Of a stretch of 64,000 bases of DNA, positions 20,711 through 30,219 are shown piece by piece. Source of the stretch: an uncultured Candidatus Poseidoniales archaeon (GTDB lineage Archaea > Thermoplasmatota > Poseidoniia > Poseidoniales > Thalassarchaeaceae). Made by a program: the position numbers and the translations under genes. The notes under the pieces were generated by a model. That model was not told the origin of the DNA, did no database searches, and worked only from the letters and a program-made list of their open reading frames with translations. The stretch is taken from assembly GCA_902601345.1 (NCBI GenBank), contig CACKMK010000005.1:20925-84924 (forward strand), read 5' to 3'. How positions within the stretch are numbered: the first letter of the stretch is position 1; each line of letters starts with the position of its first letter.

Positions 20711-20730
20711 ATGTACGAACGACGCTCCAT
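20711..20730 (+). promoter_or_regulatory. Copy A of shared 20-bp upstream element ATGTaCGAACGACGCTCCAT
   Basis: 19/20 identical to 58800-58819; starts 66 nt before ATG 20777. Confidence 0.6.
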
Positions 20731-20776
20731 TCTGCTTAAGACCCCGAGTTATCGCCAAAGAACTGTGACACATATC

Positions 20777-23700
20777 ATGAGGTTCGTAATTGCGAATTAC
20801 GAAGGTAACCTCGAATCATCAAAGAAGAGATCAGCCACTCTTCTGGCATTGCTGTTCCTGATATCAAGTACAGCTTCTATCCATTTTTCTGCAGTCGAGG
20901 TTTCGGCTACAAACAATGACCAGGATGCGGACGGCCTTCCATACGGTATTGAGTTCATCATCAACACACAACCCCAGGATTGGGATTCCGACAATGATGG
21001 CCTCCCCGATGGGTGGGAGTGGCAGTACGGCCTGGATCCACTATCTTCATTGGGAGATAATGGATCTACTGGCGATCCAGATTCCGATGGCCTGACAAAT
21101 CTCAACGAGTACCTCTTCGGAATACCCTCTGGCTGGGACGAACCCTCGACTACCAATGTCCTCGACAATGGTGTTTGGTGGAACGGGACCATCCCAGTTT
21201 CAAACTGGGACGAGGAGAGCGCGATGCAAGTTATTCAAGGCTCAGGATCCGATGGTGCTGATGAGGATCCGGTAGGAAACATCTGCACCGACACCTTCGA
21301 CAATGACCATGATGGGATGGTCGACTCAAATGACAATGACTTCGACGGCGATGCAGATTGTAGCTCGGATGATGACGATGGGGACGGAGAAATCGATGAG
21401 GACCCCAACGGCTGGGATACCGATGGAGATGGTATGCCAGATGGTTGGGAGGTAGCAAACGGTTTGGATCCTACTTCAAATTCCAACCAGGACGGAACAT
21501 ACGGGGATCCGGACTTCGATGGCTTGGCTAACATCTACGAGTACGTCAATCCTGCATGGGGGACCAGGAACGGCTCAACATTCCCTCCTACCCAGTATTT
21601 TAGACCAGGTCCGATAAACATGACAATCACTGAGTCGCCATGCAACCCAGTCCTCTCTCTAGGGCCAGGAGGATGTGCGATATTCACCGCAGAGGTCGAT
21701 GGCATAACGCAGACAGATCCTCAGAACAACGATACTGACGGCGACGGCCTCAATGACTCATTCGAGGGACTGGTGTTGCTTACCGATCCAACCTCCCCTG
21801 ACACTGATGGTGATGGGATTTTGGATGGAATCGAGTATAACGGCTCTTACGGAGACCCCGCACAAGGCTCAGATCCACGTGATAATAACACCGATGGCGA
21901 CCATCTTGATGATGGGGATGAGGACCTTAACGGAAACGGGGTGATTGACACTGGAGAGACCGATCCGACCAGGATAAACGACGAAGGGGACTTCGATGGC
22001 GACGGTCTTCAGAATTGGGAGGAGAACAACTCATGCACCCTCTGGAACGTCGCTGATACGGATGGAGGGGGCATAAACGATGGAGACGAAGGCTTCCCCG
22101 GACAGACCGATCCCTGCACCTCGACATTTGATCTAGTCTTCACGGTAATAGCGTGGGACGGAGAGGCGGACACACTTACTCTAAACTCTACAGAGGGAAT
22201 CGACCCGGATCCCGTAGACTGGAGGGGAAGCCCCCCAATGGCTTACTATATCTCTCCCAATGGTACGCAAACACCGTTCGTCTACTCCTCCCTAGAGTCA
22301 CTATTCATGAGGGGCGTAGACGTCGAACCCCCGGCGGGTTCCAATACCATACTAATTACAAACGGATCTTGGTGCTGGGATGCTTCTCCAAACGCATCCA
22401 ATGACCCATGGTGTGATGACGACTACAAGGACACCGATGGTGACGGACTGGCCGACTGGGAGGAACTGACCGCAACTTGGGGGTACCTATCAGACCCCAC
22501 TCTATTCGATACCGATGGAGACGGCGTGAACGACCTCTCGGAGATACTGAACGATACAGACCCAAGGGAGCCCTGCGACAATCTTCTCGATTCAGATGGA
22601 GATGGCCTCAATAACTACTTCGAGAACTCTACGGGCTGCTCTATGATTTTCGGTATCGGTGGCAACCTTACTAGCGATGTCTGGTTCACGATTTGGAACA
22701 TAGCCGACTCCGACTCCGGAGGAGTTGATGACGGTCAAGAATACCTTGACGGTACAAACCCCCAGAATAATCCCGATGATGACATTAATCCCCTAGATAC
22801 GGACGGGGATGGGATTCCCGATTCCATAGAGTTGGACCTCGGTACTGATTGGTTGGATCCAGACTCAGATGGAGGGGGGGTGCCTGACGGCGAAGAATGC
22901 CCAGAGGATTTCTGGGAGCTAGACTGCATCGGCTCTCCAAGCGACCCCTTCGACCCTTCTGACGATATCGAGGAAAACTCCCTGATGTTCACAGCAACAA
23001 ACACCTCAGACGGTCTTGACCCATCTTTGAGGCACTACTGGAGATGGCACACTTACGACTACTACACTGGAGTCTCGTGGGGGGTAAACAGCACTCTTGT
23101 CGGGAACACTCAGGTTATGCCAGAATTCTCTGTTGAACAGGGAGTTGCAGACCAATCCTTCTGGAATCACTCAGGACCTCTATCATGGGAGATTATCTTC
23201 GATGAAGCGGGATACATCGGGCCTGGCCGGGAACTAATTCAACCATTCAATGTAGTCAACTACACGACTTGGGCAGACTTTACCGCTGGACTTAATTTCT
23301 CCAACTACACCAGGGATGTGATCGTCGACAGCGCTGTGATTGAGGCGCTTTACGTAAATGCTCCAGAGGTGATTCTTACTACTGAAATCACAGATAACTC
23401 CACCGCATTCGATGATTCGGAATACGGTAAAGACCTCCCTCAAGACTTCTTGGATAACGGAGATTTTGTGATCAATCTGACACAGGACATACTGGATCAG
23501 TCCGGAGCAATTTCAGCATGGGACAAAATCAATGCAATTCAGGACTTCCTCGTCAATGGCAATGAGACCATATCCTTCCTGAGGAACCATTATGGCTCGG
23601 GAAGACCCGATGGGATGGGCAGTGATAGTGACATTTCTCACTGGATTCTGAACTCTTCTCGAGAAGGAAACTGTGACGAATTCACCTCCGTCTTCGTTAC

Positions 23701-26700
23701 GATGTTGAGAATAGCGGGGATGCCTGCCAGGAAGGTAACAGGATTCGCAGGAGGGACCTGGGATGGCAAGGCCTTCAACGTGTATGGGAAGGACTTCACG
23801 AGATGGGCAGAAGTCCATCTTCAGACAAATCAGAACCAAGGAGAACTGGATATGGGTTGGATCCCGTTCGAGGCTTGTCCCCCGATGTCGGAAGTAACAG
23901 TCAATGTGGAATCTTGGGGGCCAAACTCAATAGAAAGGAACGTATCTATTTCAGAAGAAATATGGGTACAAGGGACCCTAGCATTCTCAGAAAATCAGAC
24001 ACTGGTAGAAAACGTCTCGTTGTCTCTTTACTTAGTGGAGCCAGAATCATCTGACAACGTCCCAGGCAGCGCAGCAATTCCTGAGCATGTCGTTGCCAGC
24101 GTCTCGACAGATTCCAATGGATCGTTCAACCTAACAGGGCTGCCCCAGGAAGTAATCCAGCCAGGGTTCGGATCATTGGTCATTCTGACCTCCGAGAAGG
24201 GTTATGTCGGAGTTCAGGGAATAACGATGGCATGGTTACTGAATGTCTCAGACAACGTTTCTCTCTCCATCACAAATCCAATCCCCGTGAATCAGCCTAT
24301 GCTCGGGATAGGTGTGAACTCGTCAATCACTGGGCAACTATCGTGGGCTAGCTCCCCATTCCTCGATCCATCGATAAGGGACGATATGCAGGTCGTTCTG
24401 AACTACTCATCCCAAGTTGATGGGGAGGTATCAGTCACATCAGGAGTCTCTAGCGGTGGTTACTATGAGTTCTTGGTCCCGATAGACGAGACCGAGCCCC
24501 TCGGGCTCATGGATGCGGCAATTTCATTCTATGGATGGCACTTTGATGACCTCAACAACGAAACACCGCCATCTTACCATGCCAGACCTAGTAACTATTC
24601 TTTCAAACTCAACATCACTCTATCTCCTAACCTGACCGTTGACTTAGAGGCGCAGTCAACGAACAACTCAATTTTGGAGATAGGAAGCAACGTATACCTG
24701 AATGGAACTGTCCTGAGCAGGGGTCCGTCTCCCTCGCCACTGAACGGGACACTTATCTTGGAAATGAGGAGGGCCGACATTTCCGGGCCATTCGTGGAAC
24801 TTTCCTCTTGGTACCTGAACAACTCTTCTTGGGGACCTAATCCCGGTGAGTTCTCCATCACTTGGCCTTTCTCTGCAGCTGAGGTTCCGATACCGGCAGG
24901 TCCCGTCGACGTCAGATTCCAGTTCGATTCCGATGACCTAAATGCAAATGATCAGGAACAGTTCTCCGATACGTTCGGGATTCGTAGCTTCGTGGTATTC
25001 GACTACGAACTCCCATTCGCGATCAGGGGTAGAGAGTACTCTGTGGACGTCTTGCTGGAAGATCATACAGGCTCATCTTTCGCATCTTTCGAAGGGGAAT
25101 ACACTCTGCTCTTCGACGGAGTACTAGAATGGAATCAGACAGACCCAGACGCAGGCAGGGTGACTCCAACGTTCACCCCGACATGGAACATGGCTCCTGG
25201 TGACTATGACTGGAACCTTAGCTATGCAGGATCCACATGGCTTAGCGCGAATTCGACTTCGGGAGTCCTAAGAGTTAGAGGATTAGCCAACGCCACTGCA
25301 AACCTATCAAGCGATTGGTCTGTCAGGGGGTCCACGAACTGGATTTCTGGAATCGCAAAGGACATGATTCTCCAGAATGCGGTCACCCAGAACAACTCCT
25401 CTGTGCTAGTACAGCTCCTTGTCCCATCCGACCTCCCCACAACCCCTGGTGGTTTCCCTGCGGCACCCGCCATATACAACATCGCCAACGGATGGGTCGA
25501 CAACCTAACTGGCTCTTACAACCTATCATTCGAAATCCCATCAGGAATACCCTCTGGTGTCTACGAGATTTCGGTCACTCTGGGATTCTCTTCGAATCCC
25601 CCTGATGGAGGGGCATACTACAATGCTGCAGATCCGACCACAATTCCTATTGGAGTCCAGACAGAGTTCGTCGTTCAAACAGATCAAACTTCTATGATAG
25701 TTACTGCAGGGGAGCAGTTGGAACTCCAAGCCACTGTTACTGACGTCGAGGATCCGAGTGCGACGCTATCCGGAGTAGAACTTGAGTTGTACTTTGACTG
25801 GGGGGGCCCTCTACAAACCATTCTCCAGTCTTCTACCACGAGCTCCGAGGGAATAGCATCCTTCGATGCTACGATACCATCGTCCACCCCTCCCGGATTC
25901 TATAACATTAGGATACACGCCCCAGATGATGTGACCGACACCCTGGAGTCCCCAGGGGCAGGAAGGTGGCTAGGCAACCAGAGCTTCGCAAATTTAACAG
26001 TCCAGGTGGGTAGCACTGTCGAAATCACGTTTATCCCAAACCAGGTAACAGCCCTCCAATCATTCAACCTAGTTGGGACTGTTATGGACTCGGCGGATGC
26101 AAACAGGACAGTAGACGGACCAGTTGGAATCAACGTCTTCTTCTTGGACGAGCCCGATGAGCTACTGGTAGAAAACCACACTACTGATGCATCGGGAGGT
26201 TTCAACGTCTCGGTACCCACAGATGTACTAGGAAACGGAGTAACCAGAGGAGATAGAACCGTAGTAGTTAGCGTGGTCAACGGCTCGACACCGTTCTACC
26301 TAACTGGAAACGGGAATGCGTCTATTCTCGTCATGGGAGTTCCCCAGTTCACTGATACTAATCCATTCATTAACACAATCATCGACCGAGGCGACTCAGC
26401 CATCATGACCACTAGGCTTATCGAGTTCAGCAACAACGAGGCACCCCTTTCTGGATTCGAGGTTCTAGTACTCTTTCACGACACTTGGCTCGACCCTTCG
26501 GTCACCGCTGCCGATGGCAGCGCCTCCTTCGAATTCGAGATACCTCACGACCATCCACTGGGACTCGTTAACGTAACCTTCGTGTTCAATGGTTCTGGTG
26601 ACCTCAACCCTGCCGTCCAGATTCTGAACACGATCACCGTAAGGTCTCCCGTTAGCATGTTGATCGACCCGATCCAAGCTAACCCCCTGCCAGGAGAGCC

Positions 26701-29700
26701 CTTCAACGTGACAGGTTCGCTCACCTCCAGCAACGGGACGGGTTTGTCAGACACCAATGGAAACCCACTAAATCCCACTCTGATTTTCTCGATAGACGGA
26801 GAATCTGCGAACTTTACCGTCCCATCAGTTGTATTCAACTCCGACGGCACATGGTCGGCCCAGATACGTCTGGATCTGTCGTTCCCTCGTGGCCCTCACG
26901 GTATCGATATTTCATTCACGCCTCAAGTAACCTACTTCTCTGCCGCCTCTGCCTTCACCACTTTCAACAGCAGAGGCTACACCGTCCTAACAATTGAGAG
27001 TCCAGACGACCTCGATCCCGACAATAGGACAATCCGAGGTGACACCTTCGACATGTCCCTGTCAATCATCGACAATTCAGGATCCCCAGTCTCCTCCGCA
27101 ACCGTTGTTGTCGAGGTAGACAACATCACCGTATGGGGCGGGCTCACCGACTCCAACGGAACCGCTTCGGCATCAATCTTAGTCAAGCCAGACAGAGATC
27201 CAGGGCCGATGAGGGTCACTGCAACTTTCTCCGGAATCAGCGGACCCACTGGCCTCCTAGGGGACCAGACATGGACCAGGGTTGTCGTCCTCGCACCTAC
27301 GCAACTAGTTCTGAAAGAGGCAACATCTCCCTCAATCGCAGGGTCCTCAGTAACCTTCACCGGCTCCCTCCAAGACGAGAGGGGACAGATGCTGAAAGAA
27401 GAGGGCAACCTCAGTGGTGGCCTAATTCATTTGCACATTGATGGGGTTGACGTAGGACCAGCATACACCGTATTCTCGAACTCTACCACGGGACAGTGGT
27501 CGATAACATACCAGATCCCATCAGACATGGATTTCGGACAACACCAAGCCAGAGTCGAGTTCCTAGGAGGATTCTCATGGGTCGATCCAATGGGCCAGGG
27601 AGACTCGGTTAATCCTGAGTACTACCTTGGCTCAACAGACTCCCTGGCATTCAATGTGACACAGCCTTCACAAGTAGTGATTTCCACTTCTCCTTCTGAG
27701 ATAGACAGGACCGAGGTCGCCACTGTTGAGGGGATGCTCACAGACGGTGTGGGGAGGGCCATTCCCGATAGGGACCTTGTCCTTTCAGTGGACGGACAAG
27801 AAATAACCTCGATATCAGTAAACTCCAACGGATCCTTCGTAGGTTTAGTTCCAATTCCACCCGATATGCCACTAGGTCCCGTAATCATCGGGGTTGAGTT
27901 CCTTGGTGAGGACTTCATCCTCCCATCCAACTCCACCGTAGTATTCACCGTCTTCGCACCCGTCTCGGTCACCATTGATGATCTCGGACCAGTTGCTGTA
28001 GGGGATGAAATGACCGTATCCGGTACCGTCAAGGACAATCTCGAGAACGGTTGGCTGGACAGCCATACCATCGAGGTCTTCGTGGATGGGGTCCTCATTG
28101 GCATTACAAGCAGTCAGCAGGATGGCAACTGGAGCCTGAAATGGCTGGTCCCGGAATCTGTGGAAATAGGTAACCACTCCATTTCCGCGATCGCACCTGC
28201 TCAAGGATTCTACAGACAGGGCTCTACAGACTCCAACTTCACCGTATCGTACCATACCGAGATATCCCTGCAGGCTGAGGGCAGCTATGCAACACGTGGC
28301 GGATATTGGAACCTCAGTGGCAGACTCTTCGAGTCCGACACAGGTTTCGAGCAAGGCCTGGAAGGAAGGGAAATCACTGTTCTTCTTGACGGCTCCGATG
28401 TGGAAACCATAACTACAGAAGAGGGAGGGCTGTTCTCTCTGAGTCACAGGGTGCAGTACTCCCTAGACAGGGGTTCTCACAACTTCACGTTCCTATTCCA
28501 AGGTGAGTTCCTTTACCTTCCTGCTGAATCACAAATGGAGGTATTCGCCCTGTCTGACGTCGTTATAGAGATGCAGCCGATCACAAACACAATAGTGAGA
28601 GGAGACCCTTCCCCTTCACGATCGATAATGCTCCAGGGCCTGATAAGGGAGGTCGGCGGAGACTCGGAAATTTTCGATAATCTCTCCATGTCTCTTGCTT
28701 GGGGAGAAACCGAACTCCCCATGACTTCGGGACCTTGGGGCAACCCCGACACTATGAACTTCCAGATTAGAGCCAAGGCGCAAGAGTTCATGACCCCGGG
28801 AAACAATATGATTACGATTATCGTGGAGTCGAATCAGGCAAGCTTCCTGAATGGGGGATCCAAGGAAATCGATATCCTTGTCATGGTCGAGGTCGATTTC
28901 GAGTACTCGGAAATAGAACTCTCCAACGGACAGAGAATAATCAGGGGTTCAGTGAACGCCACGGCAAGGGACACCGGAGCTCCCCTGGAAGGACTCTCTC
29001 TGAGTGCTAGCCTCGCCAACGGCAGCGTCACCCACTTCTCCGTATCCAAACTGACAGGGGCGGATGGGGTCTTCGAATACGAGTTCAAATCAATGGCACC
29101 TCTGCCTCCACTGTCCTCACAATCCCCTCCTCCCGAGGGATGGGGGGTACTCGCGGTCCTGCTGATGTCCGACTCGGACTTCATCGAACCAGGTAGCTTG
29201 GCCCTGCTCCCGTCATCAGGCGTCCAAATCGCCTATGAGAAGCCAGAGGAGGCATCCTTCCTGGATAGGGCAGCAGTAGCCATTGTGGCCATCGTTGTAG
29301 GTGCCATTCTAGTAGCGATAGGTGCCATGGCCATCAACACTAGGAGGAAATCCACCATCAAGGAGCTGGCCAACATTTTCGGACAGACGGTTGAGATGCT
29401 AGCCTCCGGCGACGAGTACAGGAGAGCCATCTTCCTATGCTATGAAAACCTGTGCTCAGTCCTCACCCGACGCGGGTTCCTGCGTCGCAACTTCGAGACC
29501 GTCAGGGAGTTCGAGATGGCTATCCGAGGCGCACTGCCCATCAGCGAGGCATCATTGGTTTCGCTGGACAGGATTTTCGAGGAAGCACGGTACTCCAGTC
29601 ACGTCCTAGGAGATGCCCACAGAGACAATGCCCAACTGGCCCTGTCCTCAGTAGTTGAGGAGATTAAGGCGATGCAGGACATCCCGAAGAGAGGTCCGCT

Positions 29701-29722
29701 CGAGTTCGAGCTGGAAGAGTGA
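20777..29722 (+). CDS. Giant surface protein: TSP3-like Ca-binding repeats, transglutaminase-like domain, many Ig-like domains, TM, C-terminal DUF4129-like domain
   Basis: Signal SATLLALLFLISSTASIHFSA. Repeats DSDNDGLPDGWEWQYGLDP and DTDGDGMPDGWEVANGLDP. TGc-like core NCDEFTSVFVTMLRIAGMPARKVTGF...RWAEVHL...GWIPFEACPP. TM VAIVAIVVGAILVAIGAMAI followed by ELANIFGQTVEML...YRRAIFLCYENLCSVLTRRGF...ETVREFEMAI. Track start is 20711; ATG 20777 fits the signal peptide better. Confidence 0.82.
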   Translation: MRFVIANYEGNLESSKKRSATLLALLFLISSTASIHFSAVEVSATNNDQDADGLPYGIEFIINTQPQDWDSDNDGLPDGWEWQYGLDPLSSLGDNGSTGDPDSDGLTNLNEYLFGIPSGWDEPSTTNVLDNGVWWNGTIPVSNWDEESAMQVIQGSGSDGADEDPVGNICTDTFDNDHDGMVDSNDNDFDGDADCSSDDDDGDGEIDEDPNGWDTDGDGMPDGWEVANGLDPTSNSNQDGTYGDPDFDGLANIYEYVNPAWGTRNGSTFPPTQYFRPGPINMTITESPCNPVLSLGPGGCAIFTAEVDGITQTDPQNNDTDGDGLNDSFEGLVLLTDPTSPDTDGDGILDGIEYNGSYGDPAQGSDPRDNNTDGDHLDDGDEDLNGNGVIDTGETDPTRINDEGDFDGDGLQNWEENNSCTLWNVADTDGGGINDGDEGFPGQTDPCTSTFDLVFTVIAWDGEADTLTLNSTEGIDPDPVDWRGSPPMAYYISPNGTQTPFVYSSLESLFMRGVDVEPPAGSNTILITNGSWCWDASPNASNDPWCDDDYKDTDGDGLADWEELTATWGYLSDPTLFDTDGDGVNDLSEILNDTDPREPCDNLLDSDGDGLNNYFENSTGCSMIFGIGGNLTSDVWFTIWNIADSDSGGVDDGQEYLDGTNPQNNPDDDINPLDTDGDGIPDSIELDLGTDWLDPDSDGGGVPDGEECPEDFWELDCIGSPSDPFDPSDDIEENSLMFTATNTSDGLDPSLRHYWRWHTYDYYTGVSWGVNSTLVGNTQVMPEFSVEQGVADQSFWNHSGPLSWEIIFDEAGYIGPGRELIQPFNVVNYTTWADFTAGLNFSNYTRDVIVDSAVIEALYVNAPEVILTTEITDNSTAFDDSEYGKDLPQDFLDNGDFVINLTQDILDQSGAISAWDKINAIQDFLVNGNETISFLRNHYGSGRPDGMGSDSDISHWILNSSREGNCDEFTSVFVTMLRIAGMPARKVTGFAGGTWDGKAFNVYGKDFTRWAEVHLQTNQNQGELDMGWIPFEACPPMSEVTVNVESWGPNSIERNVSISEEIWVQGTLAFSENQTLVENVSLSLYLVEPESSDNVPGSAAIPEHVVASVSTDSNGSFNLTGLPQEVIQPGFGSLVILTSEKGYVGVQGITMAWLLNVSDNVSLSITNPIPVNQPMLGIGVNSSITGQLSWASSPFLDPSIRDDMQVVLNYSSQVDGEVSVTSGVSSGGYYEFLVPIDETEPLGLMDAAISFYGWHFDDLNNETPPSYHARPSNYSFKLNITLSPNLTVDLEAQSTNNSILEIGSNVYLNGTVLSRGPSPSPLNGTLILEMRRADISGPFVELSSWYLNNSSWGPNPGEFSITWPFSAAEVPIPAGPVDVRFQFDSDDLNANDQEQFSDTFGIRSFVVFDYELPFAIRGREYSVDVLLEDHTGSSFASFEGEYTLLFDGVLEWNQTDPDAGRVTPTFTPTWNMAPGDYDWNLSYAGSTWLSANSTSGVLRVRGLANATANLSSDWSVRGSTNWISGIAKDMILQNAVTQNNSSVLVQLLVPSDLPTTPGGFPAAPAIYNIANGWVDNLTGSYNLSFEIPSGIPSGVYEISVTLGFSSNPPDGGAYYNAADPTTIPIGVQTEFVVQTDQTSMIVTAGEQLELQATVTDVEDPSATLSGVELELYFDWGGPLQTILQSSTTSSEGIASFDATIPSSTPPGFYNIRIHAPDDVTDTLESPGAGRWLGNQSFANLTVQVGSTVEITFIPNQVTALQSFNLVGTVMDSADANRTVDGPVGINVFFLDEPDELLVENHTTDASGGFNVSVPTDVLGNGVTRGDRTVVVSVVNGSTPFYLTGNGNASILVMGVPQFTDTNPFINTIIDRGDSAIMTTRLIEFSNNEAPLSGFEVLVLFHDTWLDPSVTAADGSASFEFEIPHDHPLGLVNVTFVFNGSGDLNPAVQILNTITVRSPVSMLIDPIQANPLPGEPFNVTGSLTSSNGTGLSDTNGNPLNPTLIFSIDGESANFTVPSVVFNSDGTWSAQIRLDLSFPRGPHGIDISFTPQVTYFSAASAFTTFNSRGYTVLTIESPDDLDPDNRTIRGDTFDMSLSIIDNSGSPVSSATVVVEVDNITVWGGLTDSNGTASASILVKPDRDPGPMRVTATFSGISGPTGLLGDQTWTRVVVLAPTQLVLKEATSPSIAGSSVTFTGSLQDERGQMLKEEGNLSGGLIHLHIDGVDVGPAYTVFSNSTTGQWSITYQIPSDMDFGQHQARVEFLGGFSWVDPMGQGDSVNPEYYLGSTDSLAFNVTQPSQVVISTSPSEIDRTEVATVEGMLTDGVGRAIPDRDLVLSVDGQEITSISVNSNGSFVGLVPIPPDMPLGPVIIGVEFLGEDFILPSNSTVVFTVFAPVSVTIDDLGPVAVGDEMTVSGTVKDNLENGWLDSHTIEVFVDGVLIGITSSQQDGNWSLKWLVPESVEIGNHSISAIAPAQGFYRQGSTDSNFTVSYHTEISLQAEGSYATRGGYWNLSGRLFESDTGFEQGLEGREITVLLDGSDVETITTEEGGLFSLSHRVQYSLDRGSHNFTFLFQGEFLYLPAESQMEVFALSDVVIEMQPITNTIVRGDPSPSRSIMLQGLIREVGGDSEIFDNLSMSLAWGETELPMTSGPWGNPDTMNFQIRAKAQEFMTPGNNMITIIVESNQASFLNGGSKEIDILVMVEVDFEYSEIELSNGQRIIRGSVNATARDTGAPLEGLSLSASLANGSVTHFSVSKLTGADGVFEYEFKSMAPLPPLSSQSPPPEGWGVLAVLLMSDSDFIEPGSLALLPSSGVQIAYEKPEEASFLDRAAVAIVAIVVGAILVAIGAMAINTRRKSTIKELANIFGQTVEMLASGDEYRRAIFLCYENLCSVLTRRGFLRRNFETVREFEMAIRGALPISEASLVSLDRIFEEARYSSHVLGDAHRDNAQLALSSVVEEIKAMQDIPKRGPLEFELEE

Positions 29723-29723
29723 C

Positions 29724-30179
29724 TCAGTCCAACCTGATGGAGACGATATCCCCTTCCCACTTGGCTCCCTCTATTCTCATTCCTTCCGGTAGGCGGAATG
29801 ACCTGATCATCCCTCCGAAACTCCCAGCTGACATTATTCTGACTAGCTGAGCATCTCCGTCTTCTCTCGTGCCAATGGAGAATCCATCCCTCTGAACAGA
29901 GGGGAGGGGGATTCGGATATCATTGCCAGACCACTCGCCACCTATTTCCGATACGAACTCCCCTAGTGATGAGACTTCATCATTCAATGCTCTAGACTCT
30001 ATTTCCGAAACTACGGATGAGTGCATCTCTTGAACATCAGATAGGTGAGGCAGGCCCCTCATGAACTCCCGGTGCATGGACTCAGCATCGGTGTCAAGAC
30101 CGACCTTGAGATCCGCCAATCCACCGACCTCCTCTCTGATATCTTTGTCTGACTCGACATCTATGCTCGTCCACTCCAT
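29724..30179 (-). CDS. Hypothetical protein
   Basis: 151-aa ORF filling the gap between flanking genes, convergent with the upstream giant gene; no recognised motif. Confidence 0.55.
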   Translation of the reverse strand: MEWTSIDVESDKDIREEVGGLADLKVGLDTDAESMHREFMRGLPHLSDVQEMHSSVVSEIESRALNDEVSSLGEFVSEIGGEWSGNDIRIPLPSVQRDGFSIGTREDGDAQLVRIMSAGSFGGMIRSFRLPEGMRIEGAKWEGDIVSIRLD

Positions 30180-30219
30180 GCAATGCCCAGATATCCGACC
30201 CGAATGAACCCATTGATGT

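Noticed and set aside
20711-20776. Use of ATG 20711 as true start of the 3003-aa protein
   Set aside because: Adds 22 residues before a typical signal-peptide start at 20777, and the region matches an upstream element shared with 58800 that is not in-frame coding there.
21000-22900. Dense DNA repeats (GATxxxGATGGxGATGG) resembling a repeat array
   Set aside because: Irregular spacing and in-frame protein repeats (DxDxDG Ca loops); not CRISPR. No CRISPR array or cas genes seen in the window.
27872-28447. 191-aa minus-strand ORF inside the 3003-aa gene (and similar antisense ORFs such as 25900..26280, 18754..19143, 1032..1523)
   Set aside because: Lies wholly antisense to a much longer ORF with clear domain content; composition typical of codon-bias shadow ORFs.
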